Position numbers and translations under genes: made by a program. Below the pieces are notes generated by a model, which saw nothing but the letters and a program-made list of their open reading frames with translations, made no database searches and had not been told where the DNA came from. DNA of 64,000 nucleotides from Cornus controversa (lineage: Eukaryota > Streptophyta > Magnoliopsida > Cornales > Cornaceae), in the NCBI GenBank assembly GCA_026545225.1, contig CM048845.1, positions 16,957,001 to 17,021,000 on the forward strand, written 5' to 3'. The first letter of the stretch is position 1, and every line of letters begins with the position of its first letter. Positions 34,239 through 44,654 of the stretch are shown here, one piece after another.

Positions 34239-34980
34239 GGTTATTTGATTCGTACATAAAGAAGAATTATGAGGCAGAAGCGTCATGAATATTATATATA
34301 ATATGTATATAGATATGGTGAATGGATAATTTACTCATTAGGTGGTCAATATGAGTAACATTTTCTTCACAATAAAAGTAGATATTGTCATTTCAATCCA
34401 TATGATTCCCTTAAATAAAATTAAGTGAAGTCACTAAAAGTTTTGCATGAGTACCGTCTTTGGACTCCAACTTTTATGCTTGGTGTAGGTTTGGCTTGGG
34501 ACCTAAGCCTTGGAGGAGTTGTCGAGATTTGATACAATTCTAATATTTGAATTAGTTGCATGAGATGATTGTTTTCCGAGTTTAATACAATTCTAATATT
34601 TGAAGGTGTATATCATATAGGTGTTTTTTCCTTTCTTTTTTTTTTTTCACTTTACCCTGTATTTTGACAGTCAAATGTTCAAAGATGATATTATGGATTA
34701 TAGTTGTGATCAATAAGAAATCAGAGCTCTATGTAAATTATAAAATTATTATTACAAAGAGATTAAGCATATGCTCAACTGGCTATCTAACTTCTTTGAT
34801 TAAAAATAAAAAATGTTAATGGTTAAAAAATGAGTGAAAATTGAATATAAAAATAAAAAATTGTACGCATTTAGAAGTAGTGTAGATGTATAAAAGTGCA
34901 TTTTTATAATACAATGCGCAATTTCTAATTGAAAGTTAAAATTACTCCAGGGAAGTATAATAGTTTTTTTTCTTTTTTTT

Positions 34981-36220
34981 AAATAAATTACACAGACTTT
35001 TCCGATATATAAAGTAGATAATAGAGATTTCTCATGTATTTTTAAAAATAATACCGTATTTTTCTTTCAGTGTACTTTTTGTAACACTAATCGGATTAGT
35101 TTTTCGCATACTAAAATGACTGATGTCATAATTTTTAACATATGAAAATCCTAAAATCTTCTTAAAATGTTTTAAATGACTGAAAATACTCTATTTGACG
35201 TAACTTTTGTGACAATGCTACACTTCATTACTTGCATTGTCCCAACGAGAAAAAAAATCGAGGAAGTAATATAGCATGCTGTAGGTAAAGTAAGAAGGTG
35301 GTTTTGAACTTTTGGGACCCTAATCAGATCTCAAATTCTCAATTAAGCAAATTGATACAAACCCAATTTCATTCATACACCCGCATGCTCAGATCTAAGG
35401 TGGTGTAATTTGTTGGATCTAAAAATAGAAAAATAAAATAAAATTTACTATATATATGTACACACACATATACATATACGGTGCTGCAATTTGTTGGATC
35501 TAAAAATAGGGAAAAAATATTACGCTAAAGCAAAAAATAAAAAAGAAATGGAGATTGAAGGTGGAGAATCGCGAGAAAGAAACCCAATTTCGTTCATACA
35601 TATATATATATATATAGACACACACACAGACACAGTGTTGTAATTTGTTGGATCTAACAATGCTTTAATTTGTTGGATCTAAAATAGAAAAAAATAAAAT
35701 TTACATTGAAACAGAAACAAATGCAAGATTGAAGGTGGAGAATCGCAAGAAGATCTGTAAAAGAGGAAACTCTTCTTAATAACGCCATCACCAAACTACG
35801 TAAAAAAATAATAATAAACGCCATAACCAAAACGCCATAACCAAAACCCGTTCTCTCTCTTAACTCCTTTTCAACGTGTTCTCCACCAAATCTTTCTAGC
35901 AAGCCTTGAAGATGCATGCTTGTTTCGATTTCCCTTCTTCTTTTCTTTCCAGATCTCACGTTTCTCTATCTCTCATTACATCTTTAAATCTATATATTTA
36001 TATACAGATATTATGTTATACATAGACCCACTCCCATATCACATCTCTGAGTGTCAACATACTTGTACTATATATCTAATATTTTTCGTTATTTTTTTGT
36101 GAGTTTTGCTCTGATTTCTTTCTAGAAAACTTGGTGGGTATTTCTGTTTTCTGGTGCCATTACTTTCATGTTCAGTGATGAGGGGAGGTAAGAGAGAGAG
36201 AGGTGATTTATGGGTGTACG
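34981..36220. other. Intergenic region with a dispersed ATTTGTTGGATCTAA repeat
   Basis: The phrase AATTTGTTGGATCTAAAAATAG occurs at about 35407, 35488, 35641 and 35668, followed by A-rich runs and by (TA)n/(CA)n tracts; it looks like a decaying tandem array of 75-150 bp units. From 35770 to 36000 the sequence is CT-rich and resembles a 5'UTR, but no supported gene follows. Confidence 0.5.
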
Positions 36221-36834
36221 TAGGGGTGTACAAAGAATAGGTAGAATTGAAATCGGACCTGTAACAAATTATACCTGAATTGCACTGAACCGTTCACTAC
36301 GATTTCGATTTCAATTTTAAATTTTAGTTCGATTCCAGTAACCGTTAGAAAAAAAATATATATATATATAATATAATATATAAATAAATAATAATAGCTT
36401 CTAAATTCTAATGTTCTATATAAATATATAATATACAAAGTATAAAATATATAATATATAAATAAATACTACTACATTCTAAATTCTAGTGTTCTATTTA
36501 TATATAAAGTATAAAATATATAATATATAAATAAATACATTTAGCTTCTAAGTTCTAATGCTCTATATATTTATATAATATAAGATATATAAATAAATAT
36601 TAATAACTTCTAATCTATTATTATAACTAGGGGTGCACAAGTATGAGTGTAATCTTGCCAATGTTTTTTAAAAAAAAAAAATTGACAAAGAACCGTTGAG
36701 GAACCGAATCCGGAACCGCAAAGAACCGAAGCCGAACCGAACTCAACGGTTCCTATTCCGGTTCCAAAATTAAAGAACCGTTAGAAATAATTCTGATTCC
36801 AGTTCCACCAAGAACCGTACCGTGTGCACCCCTA
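36221..36834. mobile_element. hAT-like non-autonomous element, 614 bp
   Basis: Starts TAGGGGTGTACAA and ends TGTGCACCCCTA, the short inverted termini common to many plant hAT derivatives. Flanks are GGTGTACG (36213-36220) and GGTGTACA (36835-36842), an 8-bp target duplication with one mismatch. The interior has no transposase, only AT-rich tracts and repeated AACCG-type words near the right end. A second TAGGGGTGCACAAG at 36628 gives an even better match to the right end, so a nested or duplicated end is possible. Confidence 0.8.
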
Positions 36835-36987
36835 GGTGTACAAGCCATAAGTTACAAGGGTAGTTCTGTATTTTTACATAATAAGATTTTTTCAATTAAA
36901 ATAATAATAATTCGTACATGGGTAGTTCTGTCAATTCACCATTTTGACCGTCTGACAACTTTAACAGGGTAGTATATGTTTTTTCTT

Positions 36988-38451
36988 GGGTAAAGTGCAA
37001 AAAAAAACTCCAACTATATAGAAAATGTACCCAAAAAAAAAAAACACATTTGTTATTTGTTATATACATATAAATCTCTATAATTTTAAAATTTGGAGCA
37101 AATTATCCCCTATTGCATATGATAATATGATAATTTCATGTTTTTTTATATAATATAATATATATATATATATAAGTAAGGGTACTTTGTCATTTCGTTG
37201 TTCAATTTCTCCCGAATTGAACATTTGTCCTTATTTGCACAAATTAAAAAATGTAGAAAGTTTTACGAATAACTGACGAGTGTAGAATCAAAGAAAAAAT
37301 TTTCAATGGATTTTTTTCCAACAATAGCGCCATTTGACAGGTGTAGAATAGTGGATGGATCTCGCTGCTTCTCTACACTTCATACAAAAATAAAACCTGC
37401 AAAACTTCTACTAAAAATCGTATAATAATAATTAGGGTCGAATCACTTTCAAGTGAAATTCCATATGAACTCAAATTCACACACATCATTCTCAAGTGAA
37501 ATTCCGAATGGACTCAAATTCACACACTGATTTATGGGATGAAAATGAAAATTTTTAAAACTTTTTTTTATGTTAGAATTATAATGAAATAAATAAAACT
37601 AATACTAATAAAGTAAATCTCAAGGGAAGGGACTCCACCACCATGGATTCACATAAATAAATTTTTTATTATTCTTATATGATTTTTCCTCCAATAAACA
37701 ATACATTTCACCAATCCAATTAAAATTTGAAAGGATAAAGAAATATATGGCATAAAAAGTAAACTTGATTATATATGAGAGAGCATTTTTTTACTTAATT
37801 TGTTGTACCTTTGCTAGGTAAATAGAGGTAGACATTCTTCGAAATACCATTATTTGGCAAATATAAAGAATCATCTCTCTAATTTTCTTTTGAAAATAAA
37901 AATTCAAAATAGAAGAATAAAAGAATACTCTTAAGAAAAAAAGTTATACAAGAATATAAAATAACTTACTTATATTTATTTTTTTCTACAACTTCTAACT
38001 CCTTCACCAACCCCTAAGACCCCCCTATTTATAGAGTTAGAGTAGAACGGTTTAGGAGGAAAAAGAAAATTTAAAATAAAATTCAAAATACAAAATCTGA
38101 ATTCATAAGATTTGATCTCCATATCTTCAATTTGAATTCTGGATGGCTGACGTGGCCGTGTAAAAAAAAAAATACATTTTTCAAAGTTTTGAACTTGAGA
38201 CCTATTGTAAAGTAGTTTGTATAATTATTTTTGGCTATATATATATTTTTCAGTCCTTTTTTGTTACTTTTCTTCTCATTTGAAAATCAACCCCTATAAA
38301 ACATAAAATGCAAAAATAAGAACATTTAAATAAAATAAAAGAGTAGTTAAAAACTTATTTTGAAATATAAAATTACAAGTTTTGTGCACTTATCAATAAC
38401 AGTGGAGTTTTTGAACATTTTCTATATAGCAGAGGAATTTTTTTCTCTTTA
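36988..38451. mobile_element. Inverted-repeat element, GGGTAAAGTGCAAA family, about 1.46 kb, end hit by copia 2
   Basis: The left end GGGTAAAGTGCAAAAAAAAA then CTATATAGAAAATGT is mirrored at the right end (ACATTTTCTATATAGCAGAG then TTTTTTTCTCTTTA up to 38451). The last few bases of the right terminus (expected ACCC) are missing because copia 2 inserted there. The interior has no convincing ORF. It contains a 37460-37540 stretch where TCACACA..CAAGTGAAATTCC.. is repeated twice. Confidence 0.68.
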
Positions 38452-38944
38452 TGTTAGAATATTTTAATAAATAAAAAATTTTATTTGTGGTCCTATGCAC
38501 TATTTCTAAAATTGGATTGCAATCTAATTATTGTTACTTGATGGGTTGGGGTTATACTTGTCAATTGTGGTCTAATTGACAGTATAATATTTACACCCTT
38601 GGATTGTGATTTTTCAACTTTATTTGGTGGGATTTAATCCTAACCATTGATATCTAGGTCTCCATGATAGGAATGGAGATTTAGGTATTTTATTTGTAGA
38701 GAAGCTGTCCCCCCTCCCCCCCCCCCCCCCCGATTGTTGTTATAAATAAGGTTTCATAATCTTTATTCAGCCCTATCGAAGGACAACTCTCAGAAAGGGG
38801 GTAGAGCTCTCTAAGGATCACTTGTAGAAACTCAAAGGTATTCTACAGCTTAATCTTCATTCAGGTGTGTCAATTAAAATCTCCTCTATAATTAATTGTT
38901 ATATTCTTGATTTCTACAAGTTGAGTATGGACTAAATTTCAACA
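38452..38944 (+). repeat. 5' LTR of copia 2
   Basis: 493 bp, TGTTAGAAT...TTTCAACA. The first 105 bp match the 3' LTR start (41872-41976) with about three differences. A TATA box (GTTATAAATAAGG, about 38739) lies just after a C homopolymer of about 17 (38715-38732). Confidence 0.92.
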
Positions 38945-38958
38945 ATTGGTATCAGAGC
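38945..38958 (+). other. Primer binding site of copia 2 (initiator tRNA-Met type)
   Basis: TTGGTATCAGAGCC immediately inside the 5' LTR, the standard plant copia site complementary to the 3' end of initiator tRNA-Met. Confidence 0.9.
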
Positions 38959-38995
38959 CATGATTAGGGCTAGAGTTTTTCTTTGTAGAAATCAA

Positions 38996-38999
<4 letters not shown>

Positions 39000-39031
<32 letters not shown>

Positions 39032-39062
39032 GAGTTATTACAATTGACGCATATATATATAT
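39000..39062. repeat. (TA)n microsatellite in copia 2 leader
   Basis: TA runs at about 38999-39027 and 39052-39062. Confidence 0.9.
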
Positions 39063-39099
39063 AGTATCAGTTTGTTAATTTCTTAATAGAGTACTATGT

Positions 39100-41170
39100 A
39101 AAGTAGCTCCTTTAATACCTTTAAAGTTTTGGAGGGGTCATAAACCAAGTCTCAGATATTTGTATGTGTGGGGATGCCTCACAGAGGCAAAGTTGTACAA
39201 TCTAGATATTAAAAAGCTTTATCCTCGCACAGTCACTTGTTATTTCATTGGGTATCTTGAGAGGTCAATAAATTTTATTGCCCCTCTAGACCTATGGAGA
39301 TTGTTGAGACATGTCATGCAAAATTCATCGAGAATGGTGAATCCAGCGGGAAACCTAGAACATCTTAATTTCTCTTTTAGAGAAGAGCAAATTTCAGTGC
39401 TTATTTCGTTCACTTCAGTTTTTATTCCACCTTTTTTAGTAGTTTTTGATAGTGCTCCTATTCCCACTCCTTCAGCCATTTCTAATCCTTCACAGCCTCT
39501 TTCTTCTGTTACTAATCCAGTTCCTGAGCCTGTTCAGCTTAAGAGGTCTACTAGAGCTCAGAGGTTTGCTATACCTGATGATTTTGAGGTATATATCAGT
39601 GAGGTTGATATTGGTGAGCATGAAGATCCATCTTCATTTGATGAGGCCATGGAGAGTCGTGATTCTTCTCATTGGATAGATGTTATGAAAGATGGGATGT
39701 ACTCCATGGATGTTAATGGAGTATGGGAGCTTGCTGATTTACCTGTGCATCGCAAGGCAGAAGAGTGCAAATGGGTTTATAAAATTAAAAGGGACTCAAT
39801 TGGAAATATTGATAGATTTAAAGCTAAATTGGTAGCTAAGGGTTTCAACCAAAAATAATGAGTTGATTTCTCTGAGACTTTATCTCCGGTTTCATCAAAG
39901 GACTCTTTGAGAATCATTCTTGTCATTGTCGTGCACTATGATTTTGAGTTACATTAGATGGATGTTAAAATAGCTTTTCTTAATGGAGACCTTGAGGAAG
40001 AGATTTACATGTCTCAACTTGAAGGTTTTGTGGTTCAGGAACAAGAATATCGAGTTTGTAGATTGAAGAAATCCATTTATGGGCTTAAGCAAGCTTCGCA
40101 ACAGTGGTACTTAAAGTTTGATCAAGTAATAACTAGTCATGGGTTCAAAGAGAATTTTGTGGATAAATGCATATATCTCAAGGTCAATGGAAGTTGTTTT
40201 GTTATGCTTATCTTATATGTTGATGATATTTTGCTAGCTAGTAATGAGATCCATGAGATACATAATACTAAGAATTTTCTCTCAAGTCACTTTGATATAA
40301 AGGACATGGGTAATGCAGAGTATGTCCTTGGCATCAGGATCCATAGAGATTGCATTGCAGGCACACTTGGTCTATCTTAAAAGACATATATTGATAAAGT
40401 GTTGAAAAATTTTGGAATGAAAAAGTGTTCACCTGGTGAGGTTCTAGTTGTTAAAGGAGATATATTTTCAGAAGAACAGTGTCCCAAGAATAAGATAGAG
40501 AGAAGTCAAGTTGATGTCAAAGAATATGCATCTGCAATGAAAGTCTAATGTATGCCATGATATGCATTAGACCTGATATCAGTTATGTGGTTGGTATGCT
40601 TGGAAGATTTCAGCAAAATTCAGGTATTGCTCATTGGAGGATAGTGAAAAAAGTTTTGAGGTATCTCTAAAGAACTAAAAAGTTCATGTTGATCTACAGA
40701 AAATCAAATTGCTTAGAGATAGTTGGTTATTCCGATGCTGCCTTTGCAGGTTGCTCGAGTAGTAGAAAATCCACTTCTAGATTTATTTTTATTCTAGTTC
40801 AAGGTGCTGTTTCATGAAAAAACTCTAAGCAGTTTATTATCACGGATTCTACCATGTATGCAGAATTGGTTAGCTGTTATGAAGCTACTAAACATGCCAT
40901 GTAGCTGAAAAAATTTATTGCAGATTTGAAGGTTATGGACTCCATACACAAGCCTTTGACACTTTTCTGTAATTATGAAGCTATTACAAAGTATGGAAAA
41001 ATGAAAGGTTAACTAAGTGTAATAAGCACATTGATATAAAAAAAAAATCGTGTGTGAAAAGTTTATGGAAGGTGCGATTGAGGTTCCCCATATAGTAACA
41101 AAAAAGATGATTGCAGATCATCTCACTAAAGGTCTTCAGCTGAAATTATTTAAGGAGCACGTGATCTGGA
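39100..41170 (+). pseudogene. Copia 2 pol remnant: integrase end, RT and RNase H
   Basis: Begins in the integrase C-terminal region (SLRYLYVWGCLTEAKLYNLD, then YFIGYLERS). A linker with RSTRAQRFAIPDDF follows, then the RT start at 39660-39856 (HWIDVMKDGMYSMDVNGVWE, FKAKLVAKGFNQK) ended by a stop. RT continues at 39958 (MDVKIAFLNGDLEEEIYMSQ, SIYGLKQASQQWYLKFDQ) with the catalytic YVDD intact at 40217-40228. It is closed by a stop at 40378. RNase H and the terminal TKGLQLKLFKEHVIWMGV (to about 41180) are in shifting frames. The reverse-transcriptase core is the best-preserved polymerase in the window but cannot be translated as a whole. Confidence 0.92.
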
Positions 41171-41871
41171 TGGGTGTTCGAAAGTCCTTGTGTGATAGTT
41201 ATTTTTCTTCAGTTTATTTACACCTTTTGGTAACAGTTTTTTGCATGCAAAATAAAGTTATGATGCATCATTATCTTCATTTATATATAGTTTATGCACG
41301 TGTTATTATATTTGCTTGGGAGTGATGCTACACTCATGAGGGTGTTTGGATTAAATGTGAGATTCACACAACATTGGTAAATCCAAACATAATTGTTAAA
41401 GTGTCTGTGGGAGTGTTTCACACTCCATGAGGATAGCTTGGGCTAGATATGGGATTGGATCCATATCGGTAAACCCTCACACTGGACAGAAGGTTAGCGG
41501 TTTGCTGTAATATGTTCAGGTGACATACTGTGATAGTATGAAGCAGGACGGATAGTGAGGTGTGCATTTAGACCACATGCAATTTGCGCATCTCATGAAA
41601 TGCAGTAAAATCACTATATTTGCTCAAATTCTATATGGAATCAGTTTTAAGACCATGGAACTGTTTAGACTAATATATTACTTATTTACGCATCCATGAT
41701 CCACTATTGAGGAAGTCTATGGAAGAGAGTGTTTTAAATTTTCAACTCATCTGTTTCAATAATTGTATTTCTTTTTAAAAAATAAAATTAGTGGCCACTC
41801 AACTTTTCTAAAGTATTGTAATCTACAGTGTTGTTTTACAAAACTTAGAGTGCATAAACCAAGTGGGAGAT

Positions 41872-41976
41872 TGTTAGAATATTTTAATAAATAAAATATT
41901 TTATTTGTGGTCCTATGCACTATTTCTAAAATTGGATTGCAATGTAATTATTGTTACTTGATGGGTTGGGGTTATA
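41872..41976 (+). repeat. 3' LTR of copia 2, first 105 bp
   Basis: Starts TGTTAGAATATTTTAATAAA after the purine tract and follows the 5' LTR to GGGTTATA, where CACTA 2 interrupts it. Confidence 0.92.
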
Positions 41977-42510
41977 CACTACAAGAAATATGCTTTTTAG
42001 GGACAGTCCTTTAGGGACAGCCCAATAAACCATCGCTAATACTCCTATTTTTAGGCACGGTGCACTTGGACCGTCATTAATGGACAATCCTTTAAGGACA
42101 GCCCAAAAAATTATCGCTAATACTCCTATTTTAGGCACGGTGCACTTGGACTGTCACTAATGGACAGTCCTTTAGGACAGCCCAAAAAATCATCACTAAT
42201 ACTCCTATTTTTAGGCACAGTGCACTTGGACCGTCACTAATGACTCTAATTTTTTGGGCACAGTTGTTTTGGATCGTCCCAAAAGGCTCAAAATATTACA
42301 TTACAAGAATTAAGACTTTTAGTGATGGTTTAAAAACTGTCGCTAAAGGGTCCATTTTTTGAGACAGTAATTTTGTCCGTCACTAATACATATATATTTG
42401 GTGACGGTGTACCAAATACCATCCCTGAAAGATTAAAAATACATTGAATAAAAAATTTGGAGCAATATTTTCACGCTAAAACCTTTTGTGACGGTTGTTT
42501 AGCCGTCGCC
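41977..42510 (+). repeat. Left subterminal repeat array of CACTA 2
   Basis: Three tandem units of about 75-80 bp (GACAGTCCTTTAGGGACAGC...CTAATACTCCTATTTTTAGGCAC...TGCACTTGGACCGTC) at 42000-42245, followed by GACGG/CCGTC-type motifs. A second terminus-like CATTACAAGAATTAAG at 42297-42312 sits inside the array. Confidence 0.85.
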
Positions 42511-44610
42511 AATGCTTTTTTTCCTTGTTTGGCGGGAAGATACATGCGTCAATGATTTTCTTTTTTTATTATTGTAAAAAATTGAGCTTTTGGGATAATA
42601 ATTTTACGGTCATTGATTATCTCATTGCCACGTGCCAATATGGAAACAATTATGTTATACCCAAATATCCAAAACGGCATCATGTTTCTTTTCAGAGACA
42701 ACATCATTTAGATCCATGGTATATATTTCTTACCCTCATTTTTGTTTACTCCATTTTTTCAGATCGACAACTTCGTCTCTGTAGCTGTCAACATGCCCTA
42801 ACTTCATAGATGTCGTCACCACCAAATCCTTGGTCATTATCCTCGCCGGCAGTCAATCTAGGCGTCTCTCTTTTCCAAAGAGGGATTCAAATCCTATTTT
42901 TTGTTTCTCTCTCCTCTCTTGTAAGCAATGTCTCTCTATAAATATATAAATCCTTATATACACACAAATATGGGTCATGTATCTATTGTTTTATTTTTTT
43001 TTACTTGTATTTCTCAAGCGGGATGACAAAGTCACTGTACCGACACCACTGTCTCCGATTTTAACCCCATCGATTCCGTATCTTTTTTCTCCATTTGTAT
43101 GTGCTTTCAGTTTCCATTTCTCTTCTGAGTAATATCATATCTTTCTTCTCAGTTTCGCTTTTAAATTTTTCTCTGCAGAAAAATCTCTCTCTCTCCTCTA
43201 ATCCACCATGTTTAAAAATCTTCAAATTCCAACATCACTCTCTGCTTCAGGTATACAAATTTCTTTATCATCTTCCTCTTTCTCTCTCTCTCTCTAAACT
43301 TTCTCATTATGTTCTTCTTGACTTACCCAACTCTGTTTGGGGGTTCTGATCTCTATTACTTCACTCTCTTTTGTTCAGAATGAAAATGTAGCTCTTTTTG
43401 AGTTTCCTTATTTGACGTATGGATTGGATTCCAATGTCGAAAATGGAAACTACTCATTTGGATTTTGATTTTCTGGATCTTAATTTTATGGTTACCTGAT
43501 GTCAAATGGTATTTATTAATGTATATTCTGGGGGTGTTTAATGTCTCACATTTTGCATTTCCATGTGAATGACGAACTGGGCATGTTTGGTTTTGTGATT
43601 TAGGCAATCCTTGTCTTTTATTTTGGATATAGGAAGTTGAATGTAGCATTTATTTTTTGAATCTTTGTTCTATACGGTGTTTTTATATATGGGTTGGTCG
43701 ATTAGGGTTTATTTTGATTCATTGTTCTTGTTTTGCTAAAAATGGGATCTTAAATGCAATTCTTGTGGGCGTATATGAACGAGACTTTTGTTTATTATAG
43801 CACTATAGAGGGGTTTTTCAATTTTTTTGCATTTAACATTGGGATTCATTTACTTATTTCTAGATCTGTGGTGTGTACTGTATAACTTTCTCATAATTTA
43901 GATTTTCTATATCTCTGTCTGCTTGTTTTGGTACAAGTTATCGTATTGATAAATTGTCCTGATATGCAATATTAACTATTGACGGATGACACTCCTTTTG
44001 GTTTTCTACTTTTTAGGAGATTCTGGATTCTCAGTTATTCTGTAATATCTATTTAATCATTCACAGCATATGTTTTCAGTAAGATTTGATTGATCAAGAA
44101 TTATTTTCCTCCCTCTCTCTCTCTTTACAGATACATATAAAATACACATACACAAATGAATGGATTATATTTTGTTCTAGTAGATTGAGTTGCAATGCGG
44201 CAAATATCAGCACAACTGGTGTACCATATTATGTGGAATTAATAAAGAGCCGAACGACTCCACAACCTACCGTTGCACACCTATCATTGCCGCATCTTCT
44301 ACTAAGACCACCACCCCAACCTGCTCTAACCTTGTATAAACTCTTATGCATATAAATGCATATGTATATGATATATATATATATACATATATATTATATA
44401 TGTACACATGTGTAATTTACTTTTAAATTTATGCCATGAAAGTTATAACCGAGAGTCGAATTGAGTCCACAATGTACTGTTACCCACCTCTCACCCCGCG
44501 GCATCTTCCACCACTTCAAACTGCTCTAACCTTGTATAAACTCTTATACATATGTATATGATATATATACATACATATCAGATATGTACATATGTGTAAT
44601 TTACTTTCAA

Positions 44611-44654
<44 letters not shown>

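Larger units (their letters stand above)
21758..34980 (+). repeat. Segmental duplication copy B, interrupted by a LINE
   Basis: Direct-orientation partner of copy A (13331-20825). The sequence is collinear up to about 25642, broken by the LINE, and resumes at 31834 exactly where copy A continues (TGTGTGAGGGGAAG, 17060). It is slightly shorter in the 17281-17650-equivalent part and has expanded (TA)n tracts near 34000 and 34205. Confidence 0.93.
38452..41976 (+). mobile_element. Ty1/copia retrotransposon 2, plus strand, internally deleted and cut by CACTA 2
   Basis: 5' LTR 38452-38944, primer binding site at 38945-38958, pol remnant about 39100-41170, purine-rich tract AAGTGGGAGAT at 41860-41870, and the first 105 bp of the 3' LTR at 41872-41976. 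Gag, protease and most of integrase are missing, so a large internal deletion precedes or accompanies its decay. The left 5-bp flank is CTTTA. The matching right flank is beyond the CACTA 2 insertion and not visible in the window. Confidence 0.92.

Noticed and set aside
35654..35959. 101-codon minus ORF
   Set aside because: Covers the ATTTGTTGGATCTAA repeat and hydrophobic AT-rich sequence; no recognisable domain or supporting signals.
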